Shown: positions 42,670 through 50,842 of the stretch, piece after piece
Layout: the number at the start of each line of letters is the position of its first letter
Numbering within the stretch: the first letter of the stretch is position 1
Assembly (NCBI RefSeq): GCF_000018145.1
Contig: NC_009952.1
Span: forward strand, 551,001-615,000
From: Dinoroseobacter shibae DFL 12 = DSM 16493
GTDB lineage: Bacteria > Pseudomonadota > Alphaproteobacteria > Rhodobacterales > Rhodobacteraceae
Direction of reading: 5' to 3'
DNA length: 64,000 nt
Notes under the pieces: generated by a model
What the model saw: only the letters and a program-made list of their open reading frames with translations
Told to the model about the DNA's origin: nothing
Databases searched by the model: none
Position numbers and translations under genes: made by a program

Positions 42670-44343
42670 ATGTCCGACACGTTCCGCCTGACCCTTGGGC
42701 AGTTGAACCCGACCCTTGGGGCGCTGAGCGAGAACGCTCAGAAGGCCCTGCGAGCCTGGCAGGAGGGCAAGTTGGCCGGCGCGCAGTTCGTGGCGCTGCC
42801 GGAGATGTTCCTGACCGGCTACCAGACACAGGACCTCGTCATGCGCCCGGCCTTCGCCGCGGACGCCGAACGGGTGTTGCAGGGGCTGGCCCGGGATTGC
42901 GCGGACGGGCCTGCGCTGGGCATCGGGTGCCCGCTGGTTCAAGGCGGCAAGCTCTACAACAGCTACGCCATCCTCGAGGGCGGCGCGGTCAAGGCGCGGG
43001 TGCTTAAGCATCACCTGCCCAATAGCGACGTGTTCGACGAAGAACGCCTGTTCACCGCTGGACCCGTCAGCGGGCCGTACCGGATCGGCCCTCTGCGCAT
43101 CGGAACGCCGATTTGCGAGGACGCGTGGTATCCGGACGTGGCCGAAACCCTGGCCGAATCCGCAGCCGAGATCCTGTTCGTGCCCAACGGCTCCCCCTAT
43201 CACCGGGGCAAGCACGACACGCGCCTGAACCTGATGGTGGCGCGCGTGATCGAGACCGGTCTGCCGCTGATCTACCTCAACATGGTCGGCGGGCAGGACG
43301 ACCAGATGTTCGATGGCGCCAGCTTTGCCCTGAACACCCACGGGGCGTTGGCGATGCAACTGCCCGCGATGGAAGAGGTGATCGCCCATCTCGACCTGAC
43401 CCAAACGGCGGAGGGCTGGCGGATCGAGGACGCGCGCAAGGACCCGCTCCCCGACGAGTGGGAGGCGGACTACCGTGTCATGGTGGAATCCCTGCGCGAT
43501 TACCTGCGCAAATCGGGGTTCGGCAAGGTGCTCCTGGGGCTCTCCGGCGGAATCGACAGTGCGATCGTCGCGGCGATCGCGGCGGATGCGATCGGTCCGC
43601 AAAACGTGCGCTGTGTCATGCTGCCGTCGGAATACACCTCGCAGGAGTCGCTGGAAGATGCCGAGGCCGTAGCCCGCAACCTCGGCTGCCGGATCGACAC
43701 CCTGCCGATCACTGGTCCGCGGGCGGCCGTGACCGAAGTGCTGGCCCCGTTTTTCAATGGAACACCGTCGGGGATTGCCGAGGAAAATGTGCAATCGCGG
43801 TTGCGCGGCGTGCTTTTGATGGCGCTGAGCAACAAGTTCGGCGAGATGCTGCTGACCACGGGCAACAAGTCCGAGGTCGCCGTGGGGTATGCCACGATTT
43901 ATGGTGATATGGCAGGGGGTTACAACCCGATCAAGGATCTCTACAAGACCCGGGTGTTCGAGACGTGCCGCTGGCGCAACGAGACCCACCGCCCCTGGAT
44001 GTTGGGGCCGGAGGGGGAGCTGATACCAGATCGTGTGATCGAAAAGCCCCCCTCGGCGGAGTTGCGCGCGGACCAGAAGGACGAGGACAGCCTGCCGCCC
44101 TACGGCGTGCTGGACGCGATCCTCGAAGGGCTGATCGACCGGGAGGCATCGGTGGCCGAACTGGTCGCCGACGGGTTCGACCTGGACACCGTCAAGAAGA
44201 TCGAGCATCTGATTTTCATCAGCGAATACAAGAGGTTCCAGTCTGCCCCCGGGGCGCGTCTGACCAAGCGGGCGTTCTGGCTCGACCGGCGCTATCCCAT
44301 CGTGAACCGCTGGCGCGACACCTCGGCGACCCGCAACCACTGA
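42670..44343 (+). CDS. nadE: Glutamine-dependent NAD+ synthetase
   Basis: 557 residues from the ATG at 42670. It combines an N-terminal nitrilase-type glutaminase (about 1-250; Glu in LPEMFLTGYQ, Lys in LKHHLPNSDVFDEER, Cys in GTPICEDAWY) with a C-terminal synthetase. The latter starts with the P-loop LLGLSGGIDSAIVAAIAADA. It makes NAD+ from nicotinate adenine dinucleotide, ammonia being channelled from glutamine. A perfect 16-bp GC palindrome follows the stop. Confidence 0.95.
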   Translation: MSDTFRLTLGQLNPTLGALSENAQKALRAWQEGKLAGAQFVALPEMFLTGYQTQDLVMRPAFAADAERVLQGLARDCADGPALGIGCPLVQGGKLYNSYAILEGGAVKARVLKHHLPNSDVFDEERLFTAGPVSGPYRIGPLRIGTPICEDAWYPDVAETLAESAAEILFVPNGSPYHRGKHDTRLNLMVARVIETGLPLIYLNMVGGQDDQMFDGASFALNTHGALAMQLPAMEEVIAHLDLTQTAEGWRIEDARKDPLPDEWEADYRVMVESLRDYLRKSGFGKVLLGLSGGIDSAIVAAIAADAIGPQNVRCVMLPSEYTSQESLEDAEAVARNLGCRIDTLPITGPRAAVTEVLAPFFNGTPSGIAEENVQSRLRGVLLMALSNKFGEMLLTTGNKSEVAVGYATIYGDMAGGYNPIKDLYKTRVFETCRWRNETHRPWMLGPEGELIPDRVIEKPPSAELRADQKDEDSLPPYGVLDAILEGLIDREASVAELVADGFDLDTVKKIEHLIFISEYKRFQSAPGARLTKRAFWLDRRYPIVNRWRDTSATRNH

Positions 44344-44359
44344 GGCCCCGCGCGGGGCC
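44344..44359. terminator. GC palindrome directly after nadE
   Basis: Perfect palindrome GGCCCCGCGCGGGGCC beginning at the base after the nadE stop codon. It could form a hairpin with a minimal loop, but there is no U-run. It is a candidate 3'-end structure only. Confidence 0.35.
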
Positions 44360-44526
44360 GGAGAGGCCCGCCGGAAGGCCGCCCGACCCCGGTCGGCCCC
44401 GTGTCGGATAGCTGTCTGCCATGTGTCGGGCAAGTGTCGGGCACCTTCGCACGGTCGCAACGGGCCGGACGCAACGGGCGCCCGGTCCCGGCCCTGCCTG
44501 GCGGCCCGGAGCCACGCGCGCCGGGG

Positions 44527-44928
44527 CTACTCCCACCAGCGGTCGATGGCGGCGATGTCGTCGTCGGACCAGCCGAAATGATGGGCGAACTCGTGCACAG
44601 TGACATGGGCCACGAGGTCGCGCAGGCTGACCCCGTCCCGCTCCCGCCATTCGGCGAGGATCGGCTCGCGAAAGAGCCAGACCGTGTCGGGCTGCATCGG
44701 CTGATCGAAACTCGACTTCTCGGTGAGCGGAATGCCCTCATAGAGCCCCGTCAGGTCCAGCGGATCGTCGATGCCGAGATCGTCCAGCATCCAGTCCTGC
44801 GGCCAGTCCTCGACGACGATGGCCACCTCCGCCGCCAGGGCTGCGAAGGGCGCGGGAAACTCGGCCACGGTCGCGCGCGCCATGGTGAGGAAGGCCTCAA
44901 GACCGGGAGAAAGCTGGGACGCGGACAT
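44527..44928 (-). CDS. Metallopeptidase family protein (zinicin-like)
   Basis: 133 residues. The C-terminal HExxH zinc motif is HEFAHHFGWSDDD (about 111-123), preceded by LRDLVAHVTV. The short size and the segment GLYEGIPLTEKSSFD (about 61-75) are typical of the PF06262 possible-zinc-metallopeptidase family in actinobacteria and alphaproteobacteria. It is cytoplasmic with no signal. The physiological substrate is unknown. A very G-rich stretch lies 22-51 bases upstream on the opposite strand. Confidence 0.85.
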   Translation of the reverse strand: MSASQLSPGLEAFLTMARATVAEFPAPFAALAAEVAIVVEDWPQDWMLDDLGIDDPLDLTGLYEGIPLTEKSSFDQPMQPDTVWLFREPILAEWRERDGVSLRDLVAHVTVHEFAHHFGWSDDDIAAIDRWWE

Positions 44929-45471
44929 GGGCCTTCTATGGCAGGCCGGTGGGGGAGGGGGAAGGGGGGAGGGGGTGGGCCGGACCTGCGGTTGACCACC
45001 GCTTCACGGTGCTGCGCTGCGGCCCCTCGAAGGAAACGTTCGCTGCGCGTGCTCGGTATGTGCGGTGTTGGATGTCTGAACTGCGGACAAAGTGACACTT
45101 CGCTGAGGCCGCGCAAGAGACCGCTTTGGTGCGTGTTGCGGACCTTCGACTTGGATTGCACACGGATTGCTCAGCTCCAGCAGCTACAACCTCGGTTGGC
45201 CGGAACAGTCTGTCCAATCCTCCAGGGGACATATTCGATGCCATCAATAGTCAGGTTTTCAGCCATGCTCGGCAACCTAGCACTCTACAGGCAGTCCGAA
45301 CGAACAGGGTTTTGGGCGGGTCCACTCAAATCAAGTTTGCTCCCAACAGAAAGAACTATGATTTGGAATTTTACTCGGCGCGCTTTTTCAGATCTACATG
45401 AAGACAACGCCCGCATGGTTGTCGCAGTAACCAAGCCAAAGGCAAATTAACACTCTCAGCCAAGCTCGTAC
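44929..45471. other. Gene-free stretch between the metallopeptidase and thioesterase genes
   Basis: 543 bases. It starts with five G-runs (44951-44979) and then becomes clearly less GC-rich from about 45,150. Short open frames (for example 45126-45401 forward) have no ribosome site or recognisable product and may be decayed sequence. It marks the left edge of the accessory-looking block. Confidence 0.5.
44951..44979 (+). other. Potential G-quadruplex motif
   Basis: Five runs of G (5, 5, 6, 5 and 3) separated by one or two bases within 29 bases on the forward strand. It lies just upstream of the reverse-strand metallopeptidase gene, on its template strand. Confidence 0.6.
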
Positions 45472-45903
45472 TCACGTAGGGATATCGCGCGGCTTTCCAT
45501 CCTCGTCCAGCGCCACGAAAACGAAATCCGCACTGGTGACCTTTACCGAAGCATTGCTGAAACGAGGTCTGGCCCAGACATCCACGTGTATGCGCATCGA
45601 CGTGCGCCCCATACGAACGAGGCTCGCATAGATAGTGACTTCGTCGCCCACATTGACAGGACGCGAGAATTGCATGGCTTCAACTGCGACCGTCGCCCCA
45701 CGACCCTGCGATACGCGCCCCGCCATGTTTCCGGCGGCCAGGTCCATCTGCGACATCAACCAGCCACCGAAAATGTCGCCAGCCGGGTTTGTGTCGGCCG
45801 GCATGGCGACTGTGCGGATCACCAGGACTCCATCATCCTGTTGCCTACCATGTTTGACGCGCTTCTGTGCGCGATCAAGGTTGCTTTCTTCTTCCACTTG
45901 CAA
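45472..45903 (-). CDS. Acyl-CoA thioesterase, hotdog fold (YciA-like)
   Basis: 143 residues. The start codon in this frame is TTG at 45903; a GTG two codons later is possible. The hotdog signature is NPAGDIFGGWLMSQMDLAAG (about 39-58), followed by VAVEAMQFSRPVNVGDEVTI and FVFVALDEDGKPRDIP at the end, matching acyl-CoA hydrolases of the YciA/BACH type. It probably releases CoA from acyl-CoA intermediates in the cytoplasm. It is the last reverse gene after the TRAP/amidohydrolase genes and may belong to that pathway. Confidence 0.85.
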   Translation of the reverse strand: MQVEEESNLDRAQKRVKHGRQQDDGVLVIRTVAMPADTNPAGDIFGGWLMSQMDLAAGNMAGRVSQGRGATVAVEAMQFSRPVNVGDEVTIYASLVRMGRTSMRIHVDVWARPRFSNASVKVTSADFVFVALDEDGKPRDIPT

Positions 45904-45938
45904 GGATAAAAGCCCTCGATGTTAATCGCGGAACGCGA

Positions 45939-46799
45939 TCAAAACCCATAAAGTGTCGCAGGATTATCCACCAGAATGCGTTGTTTCTGATCTTGAGATG
46001 TGACGTAGGCGTCCAACGCATCAACTAATGACCCATCGTCGGGCATGAAATCCAGCATGGCAGGATGCGGCCAATCGGTGCCCCACACCATATGTTCGGA
46101 ATTGTCGGAAATCAGCGCTTGGGCAAAAGGCACGACGTCTTCGAATCGTGGCCTTTGCGATGACATTCGGTAGTTTCCCGAAAGTTTGACCCAAGTGTTC
46201 CCACGGACCACCAACCGGCGCAGCGCACGAAATCCCGGTTGGTCGAGGCCGTCGTGGGTCTGCATATGACCCATGTGGTCGATCACGACAGGCACTGGCA
46301 GATTGGCGAGCCGCGCTTCGAGATCGGCTAAGGTCGGCCCATCGATCAGGAGCTGGAAGTGCCAGTCGAGATCGGCGATGCGACGGGCCAATGGTTCTAG
46401 ATCGTCCAGGCCGATCCCCCCGGAAAAGAGCATGTTGATCCGAGCGCCACGAATCCCGGCGGCGTTCATCGCCTGAAGGTCCCGCATCGAAACATCGGCG
46501 TCAACGACGGCGATGCCGCGGCATCCGGGACCATAGCCCGCGATAGCTTCAAGCGTCACGCTGTTGTCCGTGCCATAAACTGACGGCTGGACGATTACGG
46601 CGCGCTCAATCCCGAGGCGTGCATGCAGGGCTTTGTATTGCGCTAATGTTGCGGGTGGCGGTGTGTAGGACCGGTTGGCGACAAATGGATGGTCGGCTTC
46701 GGGCACGATGACGTGGGAATGGCAATCCGTGGCACCTGGGGGGAGAGGTCGTTTCGGTGGCGAGGGATCTTGGAGATGGGCGAGACAAGCTTGCGTCAT
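45939..46799 (-). CDS. Amidohydrolase family protein (pyrone-dicarboxylate lactonase-like)
   Basis: 286 residues. It is a TIM-barrel amidohydrolase of COG3618, the family of LigI (2-pyrone-4,6-dicarboxylate hydrolase). The metal motif near the N-terminus is ATDCHSHVIVPEADHPF (DxHxH variant, about 23-39). VVIDHMGHMQTHDGLD and MVWGTDWPHPAML carry later His and the catalytic Asp. It likely hydrolyses a lactone or related cyclic acid. It sits 20 bases after the TRAP large permease, so its substrate is probably what the transporter imports. Confidence 0.84.
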   Translation of the reverse strand: MTQACLAHLQDPSPPKRPLPPGATDCHSHVIVPEADHPFVANRSYTPPPATLAQYKALHARLGIERAVIVQPSVYGTDNSVTLEAIAGYGPGCRGIAVVDADVSMRDLQAMNAAGIRGARINMLFSGGIGLDDLEPLARRIADLDWHFQLLIDGPTLADLEARLANLPVPVVIDHMGHMQTHDGLDQPGFRALRRLVVRGNTWVKLSGNYRMSSQRPRFEDVVPFAQALISDNSEHMVWGTDWPHPAMLDFMPDDGSLVDALDAYVTSQDQKQRILVDNPATLYGF

Positions 46800-46819
46800 G
46801 GGTCAGGCCTTTTATGGGA

Positions 46820-48106
46820 TTAGTAGACTTGGTTCGGCAGCCAGGTGGCCAAATCGGGGAAGGTCAGTAAGAAGCCGATCAATGCGAGCATGGCAATTAG
46901 GAAGGGCAGCGCGCCGTAGCTCACGTCGTTGAACTTGCCGCCACGAGTTCGTGTGCCGTGGACCACGTAGAGATTGAGCCCGATAGGTGGCGTAATCAGC
47001 GCAGCCTCCATCAAAACGGTGATCATGATCCCAAACCAGACTGGGTCAAATCCCATATGCGCCACGATGGGAAAGACCACCGGGATCGTCGTGAGCATCA
47101 TGGACAGCGTTTCCATGAACATGCCCAGAAGGAGGTAGAACACGATGATGACCATCATCGTCTGCATCGGCGTCCAACCAAGCGCGTCGATCCCGTCGAT
47201 GATCGCTTGCGTAACGCCCATGAATCCGAGAACGAAGTTCAGGAAGACTGCCGCGAGGATGATTATCATCACCATTGCAGTCGAGCACATTGTGCTCTCG
47301 AACGCTTCGATCAGCATGCGCACACTGAGCGCCCTGAACCAGGCCGCAATACCGATGGCGCAGACGACGCCAATGGAGGCCGCCTCGGTCGGCGTTGCGA
47401 GACCGGTATAGATCGACCCTACCACCACGGCAAACAAAACAAGAGGCGGCAGGAGATCTGGCAACGCCTCAAGCCTGTCGCGCCAACTCGTCTCGACCGG
47501 TGATCCCCCCCACCCGGGCCGCATAAAACAGGCAAAGATAACAACCAGCATGAAAAACAAGGCCAGCATCGCTCCTGGGATGACGCCAGCGAGGTACAGT
47601 TCCGGTACGGAGGTATCGGTCAGGAGACCATAAAGGATCAGCGCGATCGAAGGCGGGATCAGGATGCCGAGGGTGCCCCCGGCGGCAAGGGTTCCCAGAA
47701 ACAGCGGCTCATTGTATTGCCGCTTCTCGATTTCGGGATAGGCGACCGTGCCAACTGTGGCCACGGTGGCCACACTGGAACCGGATGTTGCGGCGAACAC
47801 CGCGCACGAACCAACATTGGCGTGCATCAGCCCGCCAGGAAGCCAGCTAAGCCATTTGGCGACCGCAGTGTACATCCGCGTGGCTATCCCGGCACGCAGG
47901 ATAATTTCCCCCAGCAGGATGAACATCGGAACCGCGACCAGAATGTATTCGATGCTCTGCTCCCAGATGAAATCGCCCATCATCAGGGCGCGGCGCCCGT
48001 TCGTAAAGACCTCATCCAGCGCAAGACCGAGGATGCCAAGAACGGCGGCAATCGGAACGGCGGCAACGACGAGGCCAACGAGAATGATCAAGATAAGTGT
48101 TTGCAT
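46820..48106 (-). CDS. TRAP transporter large permease (DctM type)
   Basis: 428 residues, ATG at 48106 after GGGAGGACACAGCC. There are about twelve membrane helices, with DctM landmarks such as HANVGSCAVFAATSGSSVAT (about 95-114), GGTLGILIPPSIALILYG and ITPPIGLNLYVVHG. It couples sodium flow to uptake of the ligand delivered by the DctP-type protein. Gene order is DctP, DctQ, DctM, amidohydrolase, thioesterase. Confidence 0.93.
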   Translation of the reverse strand: MQTLILIILVGLVVAAVPIAAVLGILGLALDEVFTNGRRALMMGDFIWEQSIEYILVAVPMFILLGEIILRAGIATRMYTAVAKWLSWLPGGLMHANVGSCAVFAATSGSSVATVATVGTVAYPEIEKRQYNEPLFLGTLAAGGTLGILIPPSIALILYGLLTDTSVPELYLAGVIPGAMLALFFMLVVIFACFMRPGWGGSPVETSWRDRLEALPDLLPPLVLFAVVVGSIYTGLATPTEAASIGVVCAIGIAAWFRALSVRMLIEAFESTMCSTAMVMIIILAAVFLNFVLGFMGVTQAIIDGIDALGWTPMQTMMVIIVFYLLLGMFMETLSMMLTTIPVVFPIVAHMGFDPVWFGIMITVLMEAALITPPIGLNLYVVHGTRTRGGKFNDVSYGALPFLIAMLALIGFLLTFPDLATWLPNQVY

Positions 48107-48131
48107 GGCTGTGTCCTCCCCAAAGCGCCCG

Positions 48132-48698
48132 TTAGACGTGGGTCTCTTCTTCGATTTCCTGATCGAGGCTTTTCACCCCCGCGAGGGCGCCGATGCCCTG
48201 CCAGTCGGCTTTGGCCAGACACCAGAGGCATCGCAAACTGAGAAACGCTAAGCACAGCAGCATGAAGGCGAGGCCGGCGAACCAGAAGCTTTGCGGGAGC
48301 CAGAGCGGCGTCGCAAGCGGTGTCTGTGCTGTGTAATTGAACGTCCAGCTTTCCTCGACCACGCTCCAGGCGCTGCGGGCCAGCAGGAAGATGTAAAGGG
48401 TCAGAAGGCCGAGCGCGAGTAGATCGAGCAAGGCCCGTGCCTTCGTGTTCAGCGCGACATAGGCCACGTCTATCCGGATGTTAGAGCGTGTCAGCATCGC
48501 ATAGGCATAGGCCCAAGTGGTCGAGGCGGCGAAGATATAGCCGGTGATCTCGTCTGAGCCGCGCATTGTCACACCAAAGACCTTGCGCGAAATCACATCC
48601 ATCGTGACCATGAAAGCGGCGGCACACATGGCGGCTCCGCCGATGATCGCTGCCCCTCGCGCGGTGCCTTCCAGTCCGGATTGAATACGGTCGAGCAT
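48132..48698 (-). CDS. TRAP transporter small permease (DctQ type)
   Basis: 188 residues from ATG at 48698, preceded by AGGGAGGAACGCC; the frame extends seven codons upstream without a site. Four membrane helices; the helix-2 region SRKVFGVTMRGSDEITGYIF (about 38-57) is characteristic of DctQ. A short acidic C-terminal tail (LDQEIEEETHV) ends the protein. It pairs with the large permease 25 bases downstream. Confidence 0.9.
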   Translation of the reverse strand: MLDRIQSGLEGTARGAAIIGGAAMCAAAFMVTMDVISRKVFGVTMRGSDEITGYIFAASTTWAYAYAMLTRSNIRIDVAYVALNTKARALLDLLALGLLTLYIFLLARSAWSVVEESWTFNYTAQTPLATPLWLPQSFWFAGLAFMLLCLAFLSLRCLWCLAKADWQGIGALAGVKSLDQEIEEETHV

Positions 48699-48762
48699 GG
48701 CGTTCCTCCCTAATGCCAATCGGAACCGCGGCGAGGTGTTCCCGCCGCGGTCCTGTCTCTGA

Positions 48763-49845
48763 TTACGAGCCGTCTGTGGGTGCGGTGATGCCGATCAGCT
48801 TGCCGACTGTGGCGTTCCACTCAGCTGCGCACGCGCTTCCGCACCGTTCGGCCCATCGGGGGACAACCGTTTCAGCCGCGATCTTCTTCAGAAGAGCCTG
48901 ATCTTCGGCATCAGGCTCGATCGGTGTCATGTTGCCGGGCTGACCGCGATCGCAGGGGCCTTGTGCGTTGCAGTCCATACCCGCCTGGTCAAGTGTCTGC
49001 TCGAACTCCCAAATCTCGTCCTCGAATTTTTTAGCCTCGGTGAGAATGAGGTTCTGGGTGTCCGCGTTCATGCTCTCCCAGGTGTCGAGATTGATCGCCG
49101 TGAAGGTCGCGGCAAAGCCAAGGCGAACGCGTACGTTGTGCGTAACCACTTGCGACCACTTGCCGTTATAGGCAGGCATCGTGCCAGTCACGCCACAGTC
49201 GGCGACGCCCTTCTCCAGTGCTGGCACCACCTCCGCCAGTGCCAGCGTGATCGACGAGGCGCCCAGGCCTTCTACGAAGTCGCCCTGAGTCCGGCTGTAG
49301 GTGCGGATCTTTTTTCCCGCGAGGTCGGCCAGAGAGACATTGGTGATCGACCGGTCGCCGAGATTGCACCAGAGCTGCTGGGTCGGAAACGGATAGATGT
49401 TGACGATCTGCGCGTTGTATTTCTCGCGCACTTCGCGCTCAATGATCGGGCGATAGGCCTCGACCGCCTGGCGATACGTGTCCCAGTCTTGAATGATGCC
49501 CGACAGGTCGATGCCTTCCAGCGCAGGGCTGGCCTGGCTGGAATAACTGGTCAGCGCATGCACCACATCATAGGCGCCCTTACGAACGCCGGCCATGACC
49601 TCGTAACCCTTCAGGCCCAGCTCGGTATAGGGTTTGGCGTTCGCGGTGATCTTGCCGCCGGAGGCCTCGGGGATCACTTCGGTCCAGAAGCGTTCTTCGA
49701 ACACCTTCCAGTTCTCAAGGAAGCCCCAGGTGCCCACCACTTCGAGTTTCATTTCCTGGATGTTGCCATGCCCGTCCGCAAACGCTGGTGCAGTGGTCAG
49801 GCACGTTGCCGCACAGACGGCCGCGAGTGTGTGTTTCAGTTTCAT
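48763..49845 (-). CDS. TRAP transporter substrate-binding protein (DctP type)
   Basis: 360 residues, ATG at 49845 after AGGGAGAAGACA. Signal peptide MKLKHTLAAVCAATCLTTAPAFA. DctP-fold features: KITANAKPYTELGLKGYEVM (about 65-84), DLAGKKIRTYSRTQGDFVEG, where the conserved carboxylate-binding Arg is expected, and the later GVADCGVTGTMPAYN. The C-terminal region has four extra Cys (DCNAQGPC and RCGSAC), probably disulfides. The ligand is likely a carboxylate; its identity is unknown. Confidence 0.9.
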   Translation of the reverse strand: MKLKHTLAAVCAATCLTTAPAFADGHGNIQEMKLEVVGTWGFLENWKVFEERFWTEVIPEASGGKITANAKPYTELGLKGYEVMAGVRKGAYDVVHALTSYSSQASPALEGIDLSGIIQDWDTYRQAVEAYRPIIEREVREKYNAQIVNIYPFPTQQLWCNLGDRSITNVSLADLAGKKIRTYSRTQGDFVEGLGASSITLALAEVVPALEKGVADCGVTGTMPAYNGKWSQVVTHNVRVRLGFAATFTAINLDTWESMNADTQNLILTEAKKFEDEIWEFEQTLDQAGMDCNAQGPCDRGQPGNMTPIEPDAEDQALLKKIAAETVVPRWAERCGSACAAEWNATVGKLIGITAPTDGS

Positions 49846-49942
49846 TGTCTTCTCCCTAATCGATGATTGAAGTGTGAAATCAATCTGGCCTCTCAACGAG
49901 GGCCAGAATCAACAATTTAAGCCCGCCAGAATGCATTTTAGC

Positions 49943-50713
49943 TTATGGCTTCCACGTCGTGCGGGTGTAGAAAGGCCGATCCGCGAGGCCGATAAGCGCC
50001 TCCGAGCGGTCAAACATCTCCGCCAACTCAGGAATTTCGACCCGGACCGTCACGTTGTTCACTCGGTCGATGCCTTTGGATCCGCTCAACACAACGTCTG
50101 TAAGTTGATCGTAGCGGTAGATCCGTTTCACTGTCGGATCCAACGGGGTTGAAAGGACACTCTCCCCAACCTTTCGCGAGGGCACGCCGCCTGCATAGTC
50201 AAAGGAAATTTCAAGCATTCCGCCGCCTTGTTCGACCTGCCAGACGTGGCGGCCAGAAAGCGGTTCCGTGCCAGTGCCGCGCAGACTGACGTCATGACGG
50301 ATGGTTGATTGCACAGCCGTCTTATAGGGGTCCGCCCCCTCGCCCGGGCTATATAAACGTGCGATAAAGGTCGATTTTTCCCCAGTTGCGGCATCTTTGC
50401 CCGGAACTATAAGCGCCATCATCCGGTAAGCGCCGCCATTCTTCGGGTCTCCTTCTGCGTTTTGGTGCAGCATCCGGTCAATGAACATCATCACCAGATT
50501 AGTACCTGCGAACGACCCACTTCCGTAGGGTGCGGAAACATGTGTGTCTGGCAACCAAGCCGCCAGTGCATCCTCATTGACCGTGAATGCCGCCAGCGTC
50601 CGTGTGTCGGCGATGGTGCTATCGAACGTTTCTGCAGTGGCCGGAACAGATGCGAAGGTCGAAAGTCCTAGGGCTACGGCGGCCCCTTTAAGTGCTGACA
50701 TGAAAGATTCCAT
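49943..50713 (-). CDS. Exported protein of unknown function
   Basis: 256 residues from the ATG at 50713, preceded by AGGGGAGAATTT. Signal peptide MESFMSALKGAAVALGLSTFA and onward to PATA. The mature part has alternating beta-type segments: LARLYSPGEGADPYKTAVQS is followed by HVWQVEQGGGMLEISFDYAG and NNVTVRVEIPELAEMFDRSE. I recognise no family; the pattern loosely recalls acetoacetate-decarboxylase-like beta cones, without clear catalytic residues. It lies 97 bases upstream of dctP and is divergent from the MocR regulator, so it is probably part of the same regulon. Confidence 0.7.
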   Translation of the reverse strand: MESFMSALKGAAVALGLSTFASVPATAETFDSTIADTRTLAAFTVNEDALAAWLPDTHVSAPYGSGSFAGTNLVMMFIDRMLHQNAEGDPKNGGAYRMMALIVPGKDAATGEKSTFIARLYSPGEGADPYKTAVQSTIRHDVSLRGTGTEPLSGRHVWQVEQGGGMLEISFDYAGGVPSRKVGESVLSTPLDPTVKRIYRYDQLTDVVLSGSKGIDRVNNVTVRVEIPELAEMFDRSEALIGLADRPFYTRTTWKP

Positions 50714-50842
50714 AAATTCTCCCCTGAGTTGCGCGACAAAGGCGTCGCGAGACGATTGAAGGGAGAGAGAAATTATGGACTGGCGAAAATTTCCAAAATG
50801 TGGGCATCTATAGTAGCCAGAATAAAATCGATGGAGGCGATC

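Noticed and set aside
42625..44460. 611-codon reverse open frame opposite nadE
   Set aside because: Antisense to a clearly conserved enzyme, with no recognisable domain or ribosome site.
45126..45450. Short forward frames in the 44.9-45.5 kb gap
   Set aside because: No ribosome site, no recognisable product and mixed composition; more likely non-coding or decayed sequence.
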